From: an uncultured Collinsella sp.
GTDB taxonomy: Bacteria > Actinomycetota > Coriobacteriia > Coriobacteriales > Coriobacteriaceae
Length of the DNA stretch: 12,334 nucleotides
Assembly (NCBI GenBank): GCA_900756945.1
Contig: CAAELZ010000027.1
Span: 1-12,334, forward strand
Direction: 5' to 3'
The translations under genes were made by a program, and so were the position numbers. The notes beneath the pieces were generated by a model. The model did no database searches and was not told the DNA's origin. It saw only the letters and a program-made list of their open reading frames with translations. Shown here piece after piece: positions 1-6,886 of this stretch (position 1 is its first letter; every line of letters begins with the position of its first letter).

Positions 1-14
1 CGTCTCCCTTCTCC

Positions 15-54
15 GTGGCGGCACTTTTGTGCGCAGGGGAGGAAGGGCCGCCAC
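15..54. repeat. Short inverted repeat at left edge
   Basis: Arms GTGGCGGC (15-22) and GCCGCCAC (47-54) are perfect complements separated by 24 bases. The right arm touches the outer arm of the next, larger palindrome. There is no T-run after it, so it is not a typical terminator. It may be part of the same repeat cluster or the tail of a unit that starts outside the window. Confidence 0.5.
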
Positions 55-207
55 GAAATCGGCCCATCTACTACGTTTAACCCCTTACCCCCAACCATGC
101 CAAAAACGCGAAAACAAAACCGCAGGTAGAACGCCTGCGGTTTTGTTCAAAACGAAGGCATGGTCAGGGGTATCGAGTCAAACGTAGTAGATGGGCCGAT
201 TTCGCGG
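51..207. repeat. Nested palindromic intergenic element, copy 1
   Basis: The outer arms (51-78 and 180-207) are complementary over 28 positions with one mismatch; 24 of them (55-78 with 180-203) are perfect. Inside lie CCATGCC/GGCATGG arms and, at the centre, a perfect 14-bp stem (113-126 with 134-147) with a 7-base loop. The core, roughly 90-170, is homologous to the core of the element at 303-454, but the outer arms are unrelated. No open reading frame with coding character runs through it. The layout resembles BIME/MITE-like non-autonomous repeats; that class assignment is an inference. Confidence 0.8.
113..147. terminator. Terminator-like hairpin inside palindromic element
   Basis: A perfect 14-bp stem closes a 7-base loop, with GC-rich inner pairs (CCGCAGG/CCTGCGG) and flanking A-run and T-run. 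This shape can act as a factor-independent terminator on either strand. It could stop transcripts from a gene left of the window, or leftward transcripts of the response regulator operon. It is also simply the core of the repeat element, so the terminator role is a guess. Confidence 0.45.
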
Positions 208-218
208 TTGGCGCCGCC

Positions 219-255
219 AAATGATCCCCCGGGGACGGAGGAAAACGGATCATTT
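219..255. repeat. Small inverted repeat AAATGATCC/GGATCATTT
   Basis: Perfect 9-bp arms at 219-227 and 247-255 enclose 19 bases that include CCCCGGGG. With a 2-base bulge the pairing extends outward into GCC/GGC. It is distinct in sequence from both neighbouring palindromes and looks like a third small repeat type in the same gap. Confidence 0.6.
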
Positions 256-302
256 TTGGCCCCACGCGGCTGGTGGGTGCGTTCGCGCAGGACCGTTCAA
301 AC

Positions 303-454
303 AAAACTATGCCGGTTTACGGGGCTGAGTCACGAGTCCCCAACCATGCCGATATTCGTGAAAATAAAACCGCAGGTAGACGAGCCGTCATTTTGTGGAA
401 AACGCGAGTATGGACGGGGTTCCTGGGTTTAGCCCCGGAAACCGGCATAGTTTT
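303..454. repeat. Nested palindromic intergenic element, copy 2
   Basis: The outer arms 303-326 and 431-454 are complementary over 24 positions with one mismatch. The core, starting with CCCCAACCATGCC at 338-350 and containing AAAACCGCAGGTAGA, matches the core of the element at 51-207. Here the central 14-bp stem is lost: the left half is kept but the right half (about 383-397) has diverged without compensating changes. The outer arms are unrelated to those of copy 1. Confidence 0.75.
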
Positions 455-455
455 G

Positions 456-521
456 AAATGGCATTAAATCGATGGCAGCCATTTTGCTATGCCGGAGCGG
501 TCGGCCGTTGGGTAATTACCC
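456..521. repeat. Inverted repeat and stop-codon palindrome after the regulator
   Basis: Arms AAATGGC (456-462) and GCCATTT (478-484) form a 7-bp stem with a 15-base loop. Further on, GGGTAATTACCC (510-521) is a perfect 12-bp palindrome spanning the stop codon of the response regulator gene. Neither has the U-tract of a classic terminator, though this is where the leftward two-component operon should end. Confidence 0.4.
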
Positions 522-1145
522 TCGCAGGTAGGCGATGGCGATTTGGGTGCGGTTGCGCAGGCCCATTTTGGCCAGGATCGAGCTGATGTGGTTGCGCACC
601 GTGCCTTTTCCCATATAAGCCGTGGCGGCAATCTCCTTGTTATCGAGGCCGCGGGCGATGAGCTCGGCGACTTCGAACTCGCGGTCGGTCAGACCGGCAA
701 AGGCCGCGGGCCGGCGAGTCGCACCGGCCTCAGCGTTCGCCCCATCAAAATCGACATCTTCGATCGCCTTGCCCTCGAGCACGCGTTTGCCATCCATGAC
801 CTGCGCCAACGCTGGCGGAATGGCGGCGACATCGGTCTTGATCAGGTAACCGCGGGCGCCCAGCTTGAGCGCCGACACAATGTACTCGTCATCCGAGAAT
901 GTCGTCAGAAACACCACGCGTGCCGCGGGGTCGTGCTCAAGGATCTCGCGCGCCGCCGAAAGGCCGTCGCGCCCCGGCATCTGAATGTCGAGCAGCGCGA
1001 TATCGGGCGCGTGCTCGGCGTAAAGTGCCACCGCGTCGTTGCCGTCGGCTCCGGTGCCCACCACTTCGATCTGCGGCTGGGCGCCCAGGATAATCTTGAG
1101 CGAATCGACTACCAAGCGGTCGTCGTCGACAACTATGAGCCTCAT
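516..1145 (-). CDS. NarL/LuxR-family response regulator
   Basis: This 209-residue protein is a DNA-binding response regulator, the normal length for the NarL/FixJ family. An N-terminal receiver domain (about 1-120) shows the acidic pair D8/D9, the phospho-acceptor D53 in LLDIQMPG, T81/T82 and the conserved K103 in YLIK. A C-terminal LuxR-type helix-turn-helix (about 150-209) has the LTDREFEV, GLDNKEIA and GTVRNHISSILAKMG signatures. The ATG at 1145 sits inside the ATGA overlap with the kinase stop, and AAGGAG lies 10 bases upstream, within the kinase gene, so translation is probably coupled. It should be phosphorylated by the adjacent kinase and most likely controls the divergent ABC exporter; the target is inferred from the Lnr-like layout. 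Receiver, HTH and family are clear. Confidence 0.95.
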   Translation of the reverse strand: MRLIVVDDDRLVVDSLKIILGAQPQIEVVGTGADGNDAVALYAEHAPDIALLDIQMPGRDGLSAAREILEHDPAARVVFLTTFSDDEYIVSALKLGARGYLIKTDVAAIPPALAQVMDGKRVLEGKAIEDVDFDGANAEAGATRRPAAFAGLTDREFEVAELIARGLDNKEIAATAYMGKGTVRNHISSILAKMGLRNRTQIAIAYLRG

Positions 1146-2287
1146 CGGGCGTCATCTCCTTGCTGTTTGGGGACGGTGGCAAACACGCGCCAGCCGGGGG
1201 CGCCGGCGCGCAGGCCGGCGGTGAAGGTTCCGCCAAGCGCCTCGACGCGCTCGCGCATGGAGACGAGCCCCATGCCTTCTGCGACGCCGCGACCACCCGT
1301 CCGGGTCCCGCCAGTGCCATCGTCGGTAACGATGAGCTGGTAAAATGACGGATGTTCCATGCATCGTACAGTGACAGCATGGGCGCAAGCGTGGCGCATG
1401 GTGTTGGAGAGCGCCTCGCGCAGGACCGCCGCAAAGCAGTTGGCGACATTTGCGGGCGTATGTTCAGTCATAACTTCAAGCTCAATCTGCGGGCCGCCGT
1501 CCGAGCGCGCGCCTTCAACGATGCGTTCGAGCTGCACGGAAAGGTCGACGGCGTTGTCGTTGAGCGCGTGGACGCTGGCGCGCACGAGCTGGAGCGCCTC
1601 GTCAACCGTGCGTTTGACATCGGCGAAATCGGCGGCGACGCCGGGCTCGTTGGCGTGGACCACGCGCAAGGCTTCGGTTTGGAGCGAAGCGCGCGTGAGC
1701 TGGTGGCCCACGTTATCGTGGATTTCGCGCGCGATGCGGGCGCGTTCGGCGAGCGTTGCGAGCTCGACTTCGTAGTCCTGGCGGTCGGCGAGGTCGCGGT
1801 TGCGTGCCTCGAGTGCCAGGGCGCGTTCTTGCAGCTTGTCGCGGGTGCGACGCATGCGTTCCTGTTCGCGCTCCAGCTGCGCGGTGCGCAGCGACAGCAA
1901 CGTGGCAGCGATCGAAAGGATGGCGGTTAGCAACAGCGTTCGGGTGGTGAGCACGCCGCCACGAAGGTCCGCGACAAGCGCGCAGACAAACACGGCGCCA
2001 ATCGCCAGCGCGGGCCAGATGCGTTCACGGCGCACGCGTCGCGCGATGTCATAGAAGGCAAGGGGTGCGAACGGCATAAATGGCGGCACGAAGACGGCAG
2101 CGATGATGTAAGCGTAGCTCGCGGCCTCGCTCGCGCGATGGGCGTGTTCTTCTCGTGCGACTTCCGACGCCGAGGTGGCTATAACGCCAAGGCAAAACGC
2201 CACAACCAGACGAGCGTCCACGGCAAGACCCATGGCGGCCGCAATACAGCACGCCAGCACAATCGATTTGTCGAAAAGCCTGTTCAT
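1142..2287 (-). CDS. NarL-type membrane sensor histidine kinase
   Basis: With the start chosen here the product is 381 residues. The N-terminal part is hydrophobic (segments near 8-38, 58-80, 92-108 and 115-133), so four to five membrane helices are likely with almost no extracellular domain. This is typical of intramembrane-sensing kinases that work with ABC transporters. A coiled region (about 136-175) leads to a HisKA_3 dimerisation domain with phospho-acceptor H190 in EIHDNVGHQL. The HATPase domain has the N-box EALSNTMRHA (N295) and the glycine motifs DDGTGG (322-327) and GMGLVSMRERVEALGG. A TTG at 2362 would add 25 residues with no homology-like character, and the first ATG (2287) begins a normal membrane segment. 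No Shine-Dalgarno precedes it, and TACAAT lies 6 bases upstream, suggesting a leaderless message. It overlaps the regulator gene by 4 bases. Confidence 0.92.
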   Translation of the reverse strand: MNRLFDKSIVLACCIAAAMGLAVDARLVVAFCLGVIATSASEVAREEHAHRASEAASYAYIIAAVFVPPFMPFAPLAFYDIARRVRRERIWPALAIGAVFVCALVADLRGGVLTTRTLLLTAILSIAATLLSLRTAQLEREQERMRRTRDKLQERALALEARNRDLADRQDYEVELATLAERARIAREIHDNVGHQLTRASLQTEALRVVHANEPGVAADFADVKRTVDEALQLVRASVHALNDNAVDLSVQLERIVEGARSDGGPQIELEVMTEHTPANVANCFAAVLREALSNTMRHACAHAVTVRCMEHPSFYQLIVTDDGTGGTRTGGRGVAEGMGLVSMRERVEALGGTFTAGLRAGAPGWRVFATVPKQQGDDAR

Positions 2288-2346
2288 ACGGGTATTGTAC
2301 GCGATGCTGCGCGCGGGGGAGGCGCCGCCCGGGGCAACCGTGACAT
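2284..2346 (-). CDS. Possible 20-codon leader ORF upstream of kinase
   Basis: On the minus strand an ATG at 2346 follows GGGAGG and opens a 20-codon frame. Its TGA overlaps the kinase ATG as ATGA, the same junction type seen between kinase and regulator. The peptide would be rich in Pro, Arg and Ala with no recognisable domain. The GGGAGG is only one or two bases from the ATG, too close for efficient initiation. This may be chance in GC-rich DNA; the leaderless model is the competing explanation. Confidence 0.15.
   Translation of the reverse strand: MSRLPRAAPPPRAASRTIPV
2294..2299 (-). promoter_or_regulatory. Candidate -10 box for leaderless kinase transcript
   Basis: On the minus strand TACAAT is followed after 6 bases by the ATG of the kinase gene. 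A start site the usual distance downstream would fall on or next to that ATG. No good -35 hexamer is found 16-19 bases upstream. Leaderless messages with such -10 boxes are common in Actinobacteria. Confidence 0.45.
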
Positions 2347-2374
2347 TCCTCCCGCGCGGCAAAGCGGCGTCGAT

Positions 2375-2388
2375 CGCTCGCGCGAGCG
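2375..2388. promoter_or_regulatory. Perfect 14-bp palindrome in divergent promoter region
   Basis: CGCTCGCGCGAGCG is a perfect palindrome midway between the kinase and the divergent ABC operon. It could bind a dimeric regulator such as the neighbouring response regulator, but its high GC content makes chance occurrence plausible. Confidence 0.3.
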
Positions 2389-2416
2389 GGGGTTTCGCCT
2401 CCGCCCCCTCGTACTC

Positions 2417-2430
2417 GTGACAAAGCTCAC
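2417..2430. promoter_or_regulatory. Dyad GTGA-N6-TCAC upstream of ABC operon
   Basis: Perfect GTGA and TCAC half sites are separated by 6 bases, a spacing shared with CRP/FNR-type and some other dimeric regulators. A weak extended -10 (TGA followed by TGCAAT, 2459-2464) lies downstream. A start near 2471 would put the dyad centre about 47 bases upstream, where an activator could act. It is a candidate binding site for the regulator at 516-1145 or for a CRP-like protein. Confidence 0.35.
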
Positions 2431-2498
2431 TGGTGCGCGCCGCCCACTCCTGCGATGATGCAATCGTACCGGGCCACGATCAACAGAAGGGCCGCCTC

Positions 2499-3437
2499 AT
2501 GACAGACATCGTCCACGTCGAAAACCTCGTCAAGCGCTATGACGATCTTATCGCGCTCGACCACTTTAACCTGAGCATCGCCCCCGGCGAAATCTTTGGA
2601 CTGCTCGGCCCCAACGGCTCGGGCAAGACCACGTCCATCAACTGCATTTTGCAGCTGCTCACCTACGACAAAGGCACCATCGAGCTGTTCGGCGAGCCCA
2701 TGACGCCCACGCGTTACGACCTCAAACGCCGCATCGGCGTGGTCCCACAGCAAGTGGCGGTGTTCGACGAGCTCACCGTGCGTGAGAACATCGACTATTT
2801 TTGCAGCCTCTACGTCAGCGACCGCAAGCGCCGCCGCGCGCTCGTGGACGAGGCGATCGACTTTGTCGGCCTGGGCGACTTTACCAAGTTCCGCCCCGGC
2901 AAGCTCTCGGGTGGCCTGGCGCGCCGCCTCAACATTGCCTGCGGCATCGCACACAAGCCCGAGCTCATCTTTTTTGACGAGCCCACGGTGGCGGTCGACC
3001 CGCAGAGCCGCAACGCCATCCTGGAGGGCATCTGCCGCCTGCGCGACGAGGGCGCCACGGTGGTGTATACCAGCCATTACATGGAGGAAGTCGAGCAGAT
3101 CTGCAGCCGCATCATGATCATGGACGGCGGGCGCGTGCTGGCACAGGGCACCAACGACGAGCTCAAGCGCATGATCCAGATGGGCGAGCGCGTGACTGTC
3201 GAGGTCGGCGCCGTCGAGCCCGCCACGGTCGAGCGGCTGCGCGCCCTCGAGCACGTGCTCAGCGTTGAGCTTTCCGGCGGCGAGCTCGTCTGCACCTGCG
3301 AGGCGAGCCCGCACAACCTGGTGGACATCCTCGACACGCTGCGCGCCGCCGACGTGGCACTCGGCCGCGTGTGGAGCGAGCCACCGACCCTCAACGACGT
3401 GTTCCTCGAGATCACCGGCCGCGAGCTGCGTGACTAG
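2499..3437 (+). CDS. ABC exporter ATPase, LnrL/DrrA-like
   Basis: This 312-residue protein is the ATP-binding subunit of a drug-type exporter. Walker A is GPNGSGKT (37-44), the Q-loop glutamine is near 84, the signature is LSGGL (136-140), Walker B is LIFFDEP (156-162) and the switch histidine is H193. The signature has Leu instead of the usual final Gln and the D-loop reads VAVDPQS; such variants are, as I recall, normal in the DrrA/Lnr branch. The C-terminal 95 residues form a DUF4162-like tail ending after a TLNDVFLEITGRE motif typical of DrrA. An upstream GTG (2433) would add 22 unconvincing residues; the ATG at 2499 has AGAAGG 8 bases before it. The first permease starts 9 bases after its stop. 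It likely energises export of a hydrophobic or membrane-active compound. Confidence 0.93.
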   Translation: MTDIVHVENLVKRYDDLIALDHFNLSIAPGEIFGLLGPNGSGKTTSINCILQLLTYDKGTIELFGEPMTPTRYDLKRRIGVVPQQVAVFDELTVRENIDYFCSLYVSDRKRRRALVDEAIDFVGLGDFTKFRPGKLSGGLARRLNIACGIAHKPELIFFDEPTVAVDPQSRNAILEGICRLRDEGATVVYTSHYMEEVEQICSRIMIMDGGRVLAQGTNDELKRMIQMGERVTVEVGAVEPATVERLRALEHVLSVELSGGELVCTCEASPHNLVDILDTLRAADVALGRVWSEPPTLNDVFLEITGRELRD

Positions 3438-3446
3438 GGGGCAGCC

Positions 3447-4634
3447 ATGTTCAACACCATCATCACCACGCTCAAGACGCTATTGCGTCGACCGAGTACA
3501 TGGGTCTGGGGCGCGATCTTTCCCATTGCGCTTTCAACGATGTTCATGTTTATGTTTGCGAACCTCAGCTCCGACGGCAAGGTCGACCCGGTGCCGGTGG
3601 CCGTCGTAGCGGATGAGGCCTGGGACGCCTCGACCTTTAAGGGCGTGGCGGCCTCGCTTGCCAAGGAAGGCGACGATCAGCTGCTCGATGTGAGCGAGTA
3701 CGAAGACTTGGCTGTCGCGCGCAAAGCGCTCAAGGCCGGCGAGGTCGCGGGCATCTATACGGTTGATGCCGCGGGCACGCCCAGGCTCACGCTGCTGTCG
3801 AGTTACGACAGCTCGCGCGCCTCGTCGGTGCTCACCGACCGCAGCATCCTTGAAACGGTGGCAAGCTCGTATACACAAAATGTCGAGCTCATGCGCCAGA
3901 TTGCCCAGGACAACCCGGCGGCGCTCGCCGATCCGGCGGCGGTTGCGCACGCCCTGTCGCTCGAGGGCGGAACCCGCCGCGTGAGCCTGACTCGTGCCAC
4001 GCCCGATGGCACGGTCATCTACTACTACGCGCTCTTTGGCCTGGTCGCGATGATGTCTGCCGAGTTTGCCGCCTTGGGCGTCGTCGATTTGCAGCCTAAT
4101 CTGTCGGGCCTTGGCGCGCGCCGCTGCGTGGGCGGTCTTTCCAAGACGGCGTCGCTGGCCGACATTTTTGTCGGCTCGTGGCTGGTTTCCTTTGCATCGA
4201 TGGCGGTTGCGATCGGCTACGTGCGCCTGGTCGTGGGCGTCGACTTTGGCGGGCGCGAGGGGTTGTGCCTGCTGGGCGGGGCTGCATCCGCGCTTGCCGC
4301 CACGGGCCTGGGGCTTTTTGTGGGCACGCTTCCCGTTAAGGGCGGCAAGGCATCCAAGTCGGGCATCCTCACGGGCTTTGCCACCACGTGCGCCCTGTTC
4401 GCCGGCCTCTACGGCGAGCCGGCGATGGCGCTTGCCGACGACGTCGCCCGCGCTTGTCCGGTCGAGTGCTGGCTCAACCCCGTCAAGCTCATCTGCGACA
4501 TGTTCAATCGCCTGTATTTCTTTGAGGACCTGGGGCCCTTCGCTGTTCGCGCCGGCGCGCTCGTCCTGATGGCCCTGGTGTTTGTCGCCGCCGCTACGCT
4601 GATCTTTGGAAGGAGCCGCTATGAGCACCTTTAA
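3447..4634 (+). CDS. ABC-2 type permease (first exporter subunit)
   Basis: This 395-residue membrane protein has the ABC-2 exporter fold. One helix near the N-terminus (about 18-38) is followed by a large extracellular domain (about 40-187). A block of roughly five helices then fills 188-390, with a short positively charged C-terminus. GGGG lies 6 bases before the ATG, directly after the ATPase stop codon. It should pair with the ATPase at 2499-3437 and with the second permease, whose gene overlaps this one by 14 bases. Two unequal permeases with one ATPase match the LnrM/LnrN arrangement. The substrate is unknown; a role in resistance to membrane-targeting compounds is inferred from the adjacent kinase/regulator pair. 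Confidence 0.88.
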   Translation: MFNTIITTLKTLLRRPSTWVWGAIFPIALSTMFMFMFANLSSDGKVDPVPVAVVADEAWDASTFKGVAASLAKEGDDQLLDVSEYEDLAVARKALKAGEVAGIYTVDAAGTPRLTLLSSYDSSRASSVLTDRSILETVASSYTQNVELMRQIAQDNPAALADPAAVAHALSLEGGTRRVSLTRATPDGTVIYYYALFGLVAMMSAEFAALGVVDLQPNLSGLGARRCVGGLSKTASLADIFVGSWLVSFASMAVAIGYVRLVVGVDFGGREGLCLLGGAASALAATGLGLFVGTLPVKGGKASKSGILTGFATTCALFAGLYGEPAMALADDVARACPVECWLNPVKLICDMFNRLYFFEDLGPFAVRAGALVLMALVFVAAATLIFGRSRYEHL

Positions 4635-5826
4635 GACCGCGCTTCGCATGGCGCTGGCGCACCCGTTCTACCTGCTCATCTATACGGTGTTCATCTCGCT
4701 CATGGGCGTATTCATCGCGGCTTCGGTGAGCTGGAACTCGTCGCAGCTTACCGAGTACAAGCCCTACGACACCAACGTGATCGTGGTCGACCGCGACAAT
4801 AGCGACCTTTCGCGGGCGCTTACCAAGCACCTGGGCTCACGCTTTGACCTGGTCACGGGCGTCGGCGACGACACATACGACCTTGCCGACGCGCTCTCCA
4901 AGAGCAACAGCGCCAAGGGCAGTGCCGATTGCGTGTTCTTTATCCCGGAGGGGTTTGAGGACGATCTTGTTGCAGCCGCCCGTGCGGGGGAGGCCCTGCC
5001 CAAGCTCGACGTGACCTATGGTTCCGGCACCATGGCGGCGGCGCTTTCGTCTGCCGAGGCCTCGCGCTGGATCTCGCTCGCGGGCGCTGCGGCGGCGCTT
5101 GAACCCGCTGCCTCCAACGGTGACGTCGCAAGGGCCGCCGAGCACGCGGCCGCAAAGCGCGCGGAGGTCCAGATCGAGCAGGTCAAGGTCGACTCGACTG
5201 CTGCTACCACGCTCGAGTCGTACTTCAACTTTGGCGCGTACGCGATCATCTCGTCGGTCATCGTGTCGGTGGGACTGGTGTTTTCGGGCATGAACGAGCC
5301 CGAGCGCGTGCGCCGCATGGATGCCAGCCCGGTCTCTGAGCGCCAGCGTTCGCTCGCTGTGTTCGCGGCCGCCGCCGTGCTCGCCGTCTGCATCTGGCTC
5401 GTGTCGAGCATGATGGGCGTCGTGGGCTTTGCCAGCGCGGTTGCCGAGGTCGGCGTGGGTCGCGTGTGCCTGGCGCTGGCGGCAACGTTTGCCCTGGCGT
5501 GCACGCCGCTGGCCGTTGGCTTTACGCTGTCGAGCCTGGGCGCGCGCGAGGAGCTGCTCAACGGTGTGGGCAACCTGCTCGGCATGCTCATGACGTTTTT
5601 GGGCGGCGCCTGGATGCCACTGTCGCTCATGGGCTCGGCCGTGCAGACGGTGGCGCACTTTGTGCCGACGTATTGGGTGAACGACGCGATCGGCAAGGCG
5701 CTTGCCTCGGACCTGACGTCTGCCGTGCTGGGCGACATCGCCTGCGACCTAGGCGTCACGGTGCTCTTCGCCGCCGCCATCGCCGCCGTAGGCCTAGCCC
5801 TCGCACGCGCCAAATCCCACGCCTAG
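4621..5826 (+). CDS. ABC-2 type permease (second exporter subunit)
   Basis: This 401-residue protein has the same plan as its partner: one N-terminal helix (about 16-36), an extracellular domain (about 38-203) and five helices in the second half. A cytoplasmic loop with NEPERVRRMDASPVS is typical of ABC2_membrane_3 permeases. The chosen ATG has AAGGAG 6-11 bases before it, inside the end of the first permease gene; the 14-base overlap implies translational coupling. An in-frame TTG at 4606 would add only five residues and lies within the Shine-Dalgarno region. Last gene of the operon; a repeat element begins 10 bases after the stop. Probably forms a heterodimeric channel with the 3447-4634 product. 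Confidence 0.88.
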   Translation: MSTFKTALRMALAHPFYLLIYTVFISLMGVFIAASVSWNSSQLTEYKPYDTNVIVVDRDNSDLSRALTKHLGSRFDLVTGVGDDTYDLADALSKSNSAKGSADCVFFIPEGFEDDLVAAARAGEALPKLDVTYGSGTMAAALSSAEASRWISLAGAAAALEPAASNGDVARAAEHAAAKRAEVQIEQVKVDSTAATTLESYFNFGAYAIISSVIVSVGLVFSGMNEPERVRRMDASPVSERQRSLAVFAAAAVLAVCIWLVSSMMGVVGFASAVAEVGVGRVCLALAATFALACTPLAVGFTLSSLGAREELLNGVGNLLGMLMTFLGGAWMPLSLMGSAVQTVAHFVPTYWVNDAIGKALASDLTSAVLGDIACDLGVTVLFAAAIAAVGLALARAKSHA

Positions 5827-5836
5827 CCACCTAGTC

Positions 5837-5922
5837 ATTGGGGACGTTCTTAAACGACTGGTCGCTGGGGGCAGTCTTTGCCGATTCGCCGGCTCGCCGG
5901 CCGGGCTGGCAAGGACTGTCCC
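5837..5922. repeat. GGGGACAG hairpin repeat element, copy A
   Basis: This 86-bp unit matches 9556-9641 at 80 of 86 positions without gaps; all six differences are transitions. Its 3' part folds into a hairpin, with GGGGGCAGTCTTTGCC pairing with GGCAAGGACTGTCCC around a GCCGGC-rich tip. It follows the second permease stop by 10 bases and could act as an operon-end structure. No coding character is seen. Confidence 0.85.
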
Positions 5923-5940
5923 AATATGTCGGCACTTGGG

Positions 5941-6008
5941 GACGTTCCTTTCCTGCCGGCACTCATTGGGGACAGACGTTCCTTTCCTGCCGGCACTCAT
6001 TGGGGACA
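5941..6008. repeat. Perfect 34-bp tandem duplication
   Basis: A 34-base unit beginning GACGTTCCTTTCCTGCCGGC and ending ATTGGGGACA occurs twice head to tail (5941-5974 and 5975-6008) without any difference. A partial earlier copy can be seen as CGGCACTTGGGGAC just before it. This segment is absent from the related element at 9556-9678, so it is an expansion specific to this copy. Confidence 0.9.
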
Positions 6009-6054
6009 GACTTAAATGAGCGATTTCACTCATTTAAGTCTGTCCCCAATGAGT
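5995..6054. repeat. Perfect 26-bp inverted repeat
   Basis: Arms 5995-6020 and 6029-6054 are perfect reverse complements with an 8-base loop. Each arm contains TTGGGGACAGACTTAAATGA or its complement. The right-arm sequence recurs exactly at 9650-9675. The hairpin lies between the first exporter operon and the promoter of the second; it has no U-tract but could block transcription or mark a mobile repeat. Confidence 0.9.
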
Positions 6055-6101
6055 AAGTACCCAATGACTGGTTTGGAAAAAATTGCGCCTGTCGCTTAAA
6101 A

Positions 6102-6123
6102 ATAGTTCACCGTGGTTTACTAT
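6102..6123 (+). promoter_or_regulatory. Candidate -10 box and operator dyad of MacB-like operon
   Basis: The gap turns AT-rich from about 6075. Half sites ATAGTTCAC (6102-6110) and GTTTACTAT (6115-6123) are reverse complements at 7 of 9 positions around a CGTG spacer. TACTAT (6118-6123) is a fair -10 box inside the right half, with CTTAAA (6095-6100) 17 bases upstream as a weak -35. GGGGGA at 6155-6160 serves as ribosome site for the ATG at 6165. A repressor on the dyad would cover the -10 box. Confidence 0.4.
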
Positions 6124-6164
6124 TAGCTTAGAAAAGTAGCAGAAGGCTAACAACGGGGGATAGC

Positions 6165-6878
<714 letters not shown>

Positions 6879-6886
6879 GCGGCGCC

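Noticed and set aside
160..586. Three small plus-strand frames (63-90 codons) in the left gap
   Set aside because: They run through palindromic repeats, overlap each other, and have no ribosome site or family resemblance.
543..1930. Plus-strand frames opposite the regulator and kinase genes
   Set aside because: The minus strand carries intact receiver, HTH, HisKA_3 and HATPase motifs; the plus frames have none.
2317..2353. GGGAGG/CCTCCC pairing as an attenuator upstream of the kinase
   Set aside because: Only 6 bp with a 25-base loop in very GC-rich DNA; too easily found by chance.
2288..2362. A 25-residue N-terminal extension of the kinase from TTG at 2362
   Set aside because: The extension is Gly/Pro/Arg-rich, crosses the candidate -10 box, and the first ATG at 2287 starts a normal membrane segment.
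2427..3314. A 295-codon minus-strand frame opposite the exporter ATPase
   Set aside because: The opposite strand has every ABC ATPase motif, so this frame is an artefact of GC skew at codon positions.
3534..4649. A 371-codon minus-strand frame opposite the first permease
   Set aside because: It lies fully antisense to a well-supported permease, is highly basic and shows no family signature.
4837..5813. Long minus-strand frames opposite the second permease
   Set aside because: Two overlapping antisense frames with biased composition and no motifs; shadows of the real gene.
5941..6054. CRISPR array
   Set aside because: The units are directly adjacent without unique spacers, only two copies are complete, and there are no cas genes.
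5838..6056. Small frames on both strands across the repeat region after the first exporter
   Set aside because: They consist of the translated tandem and inverted repeats, so apparent peptide repeats only mirror DNA repeats.
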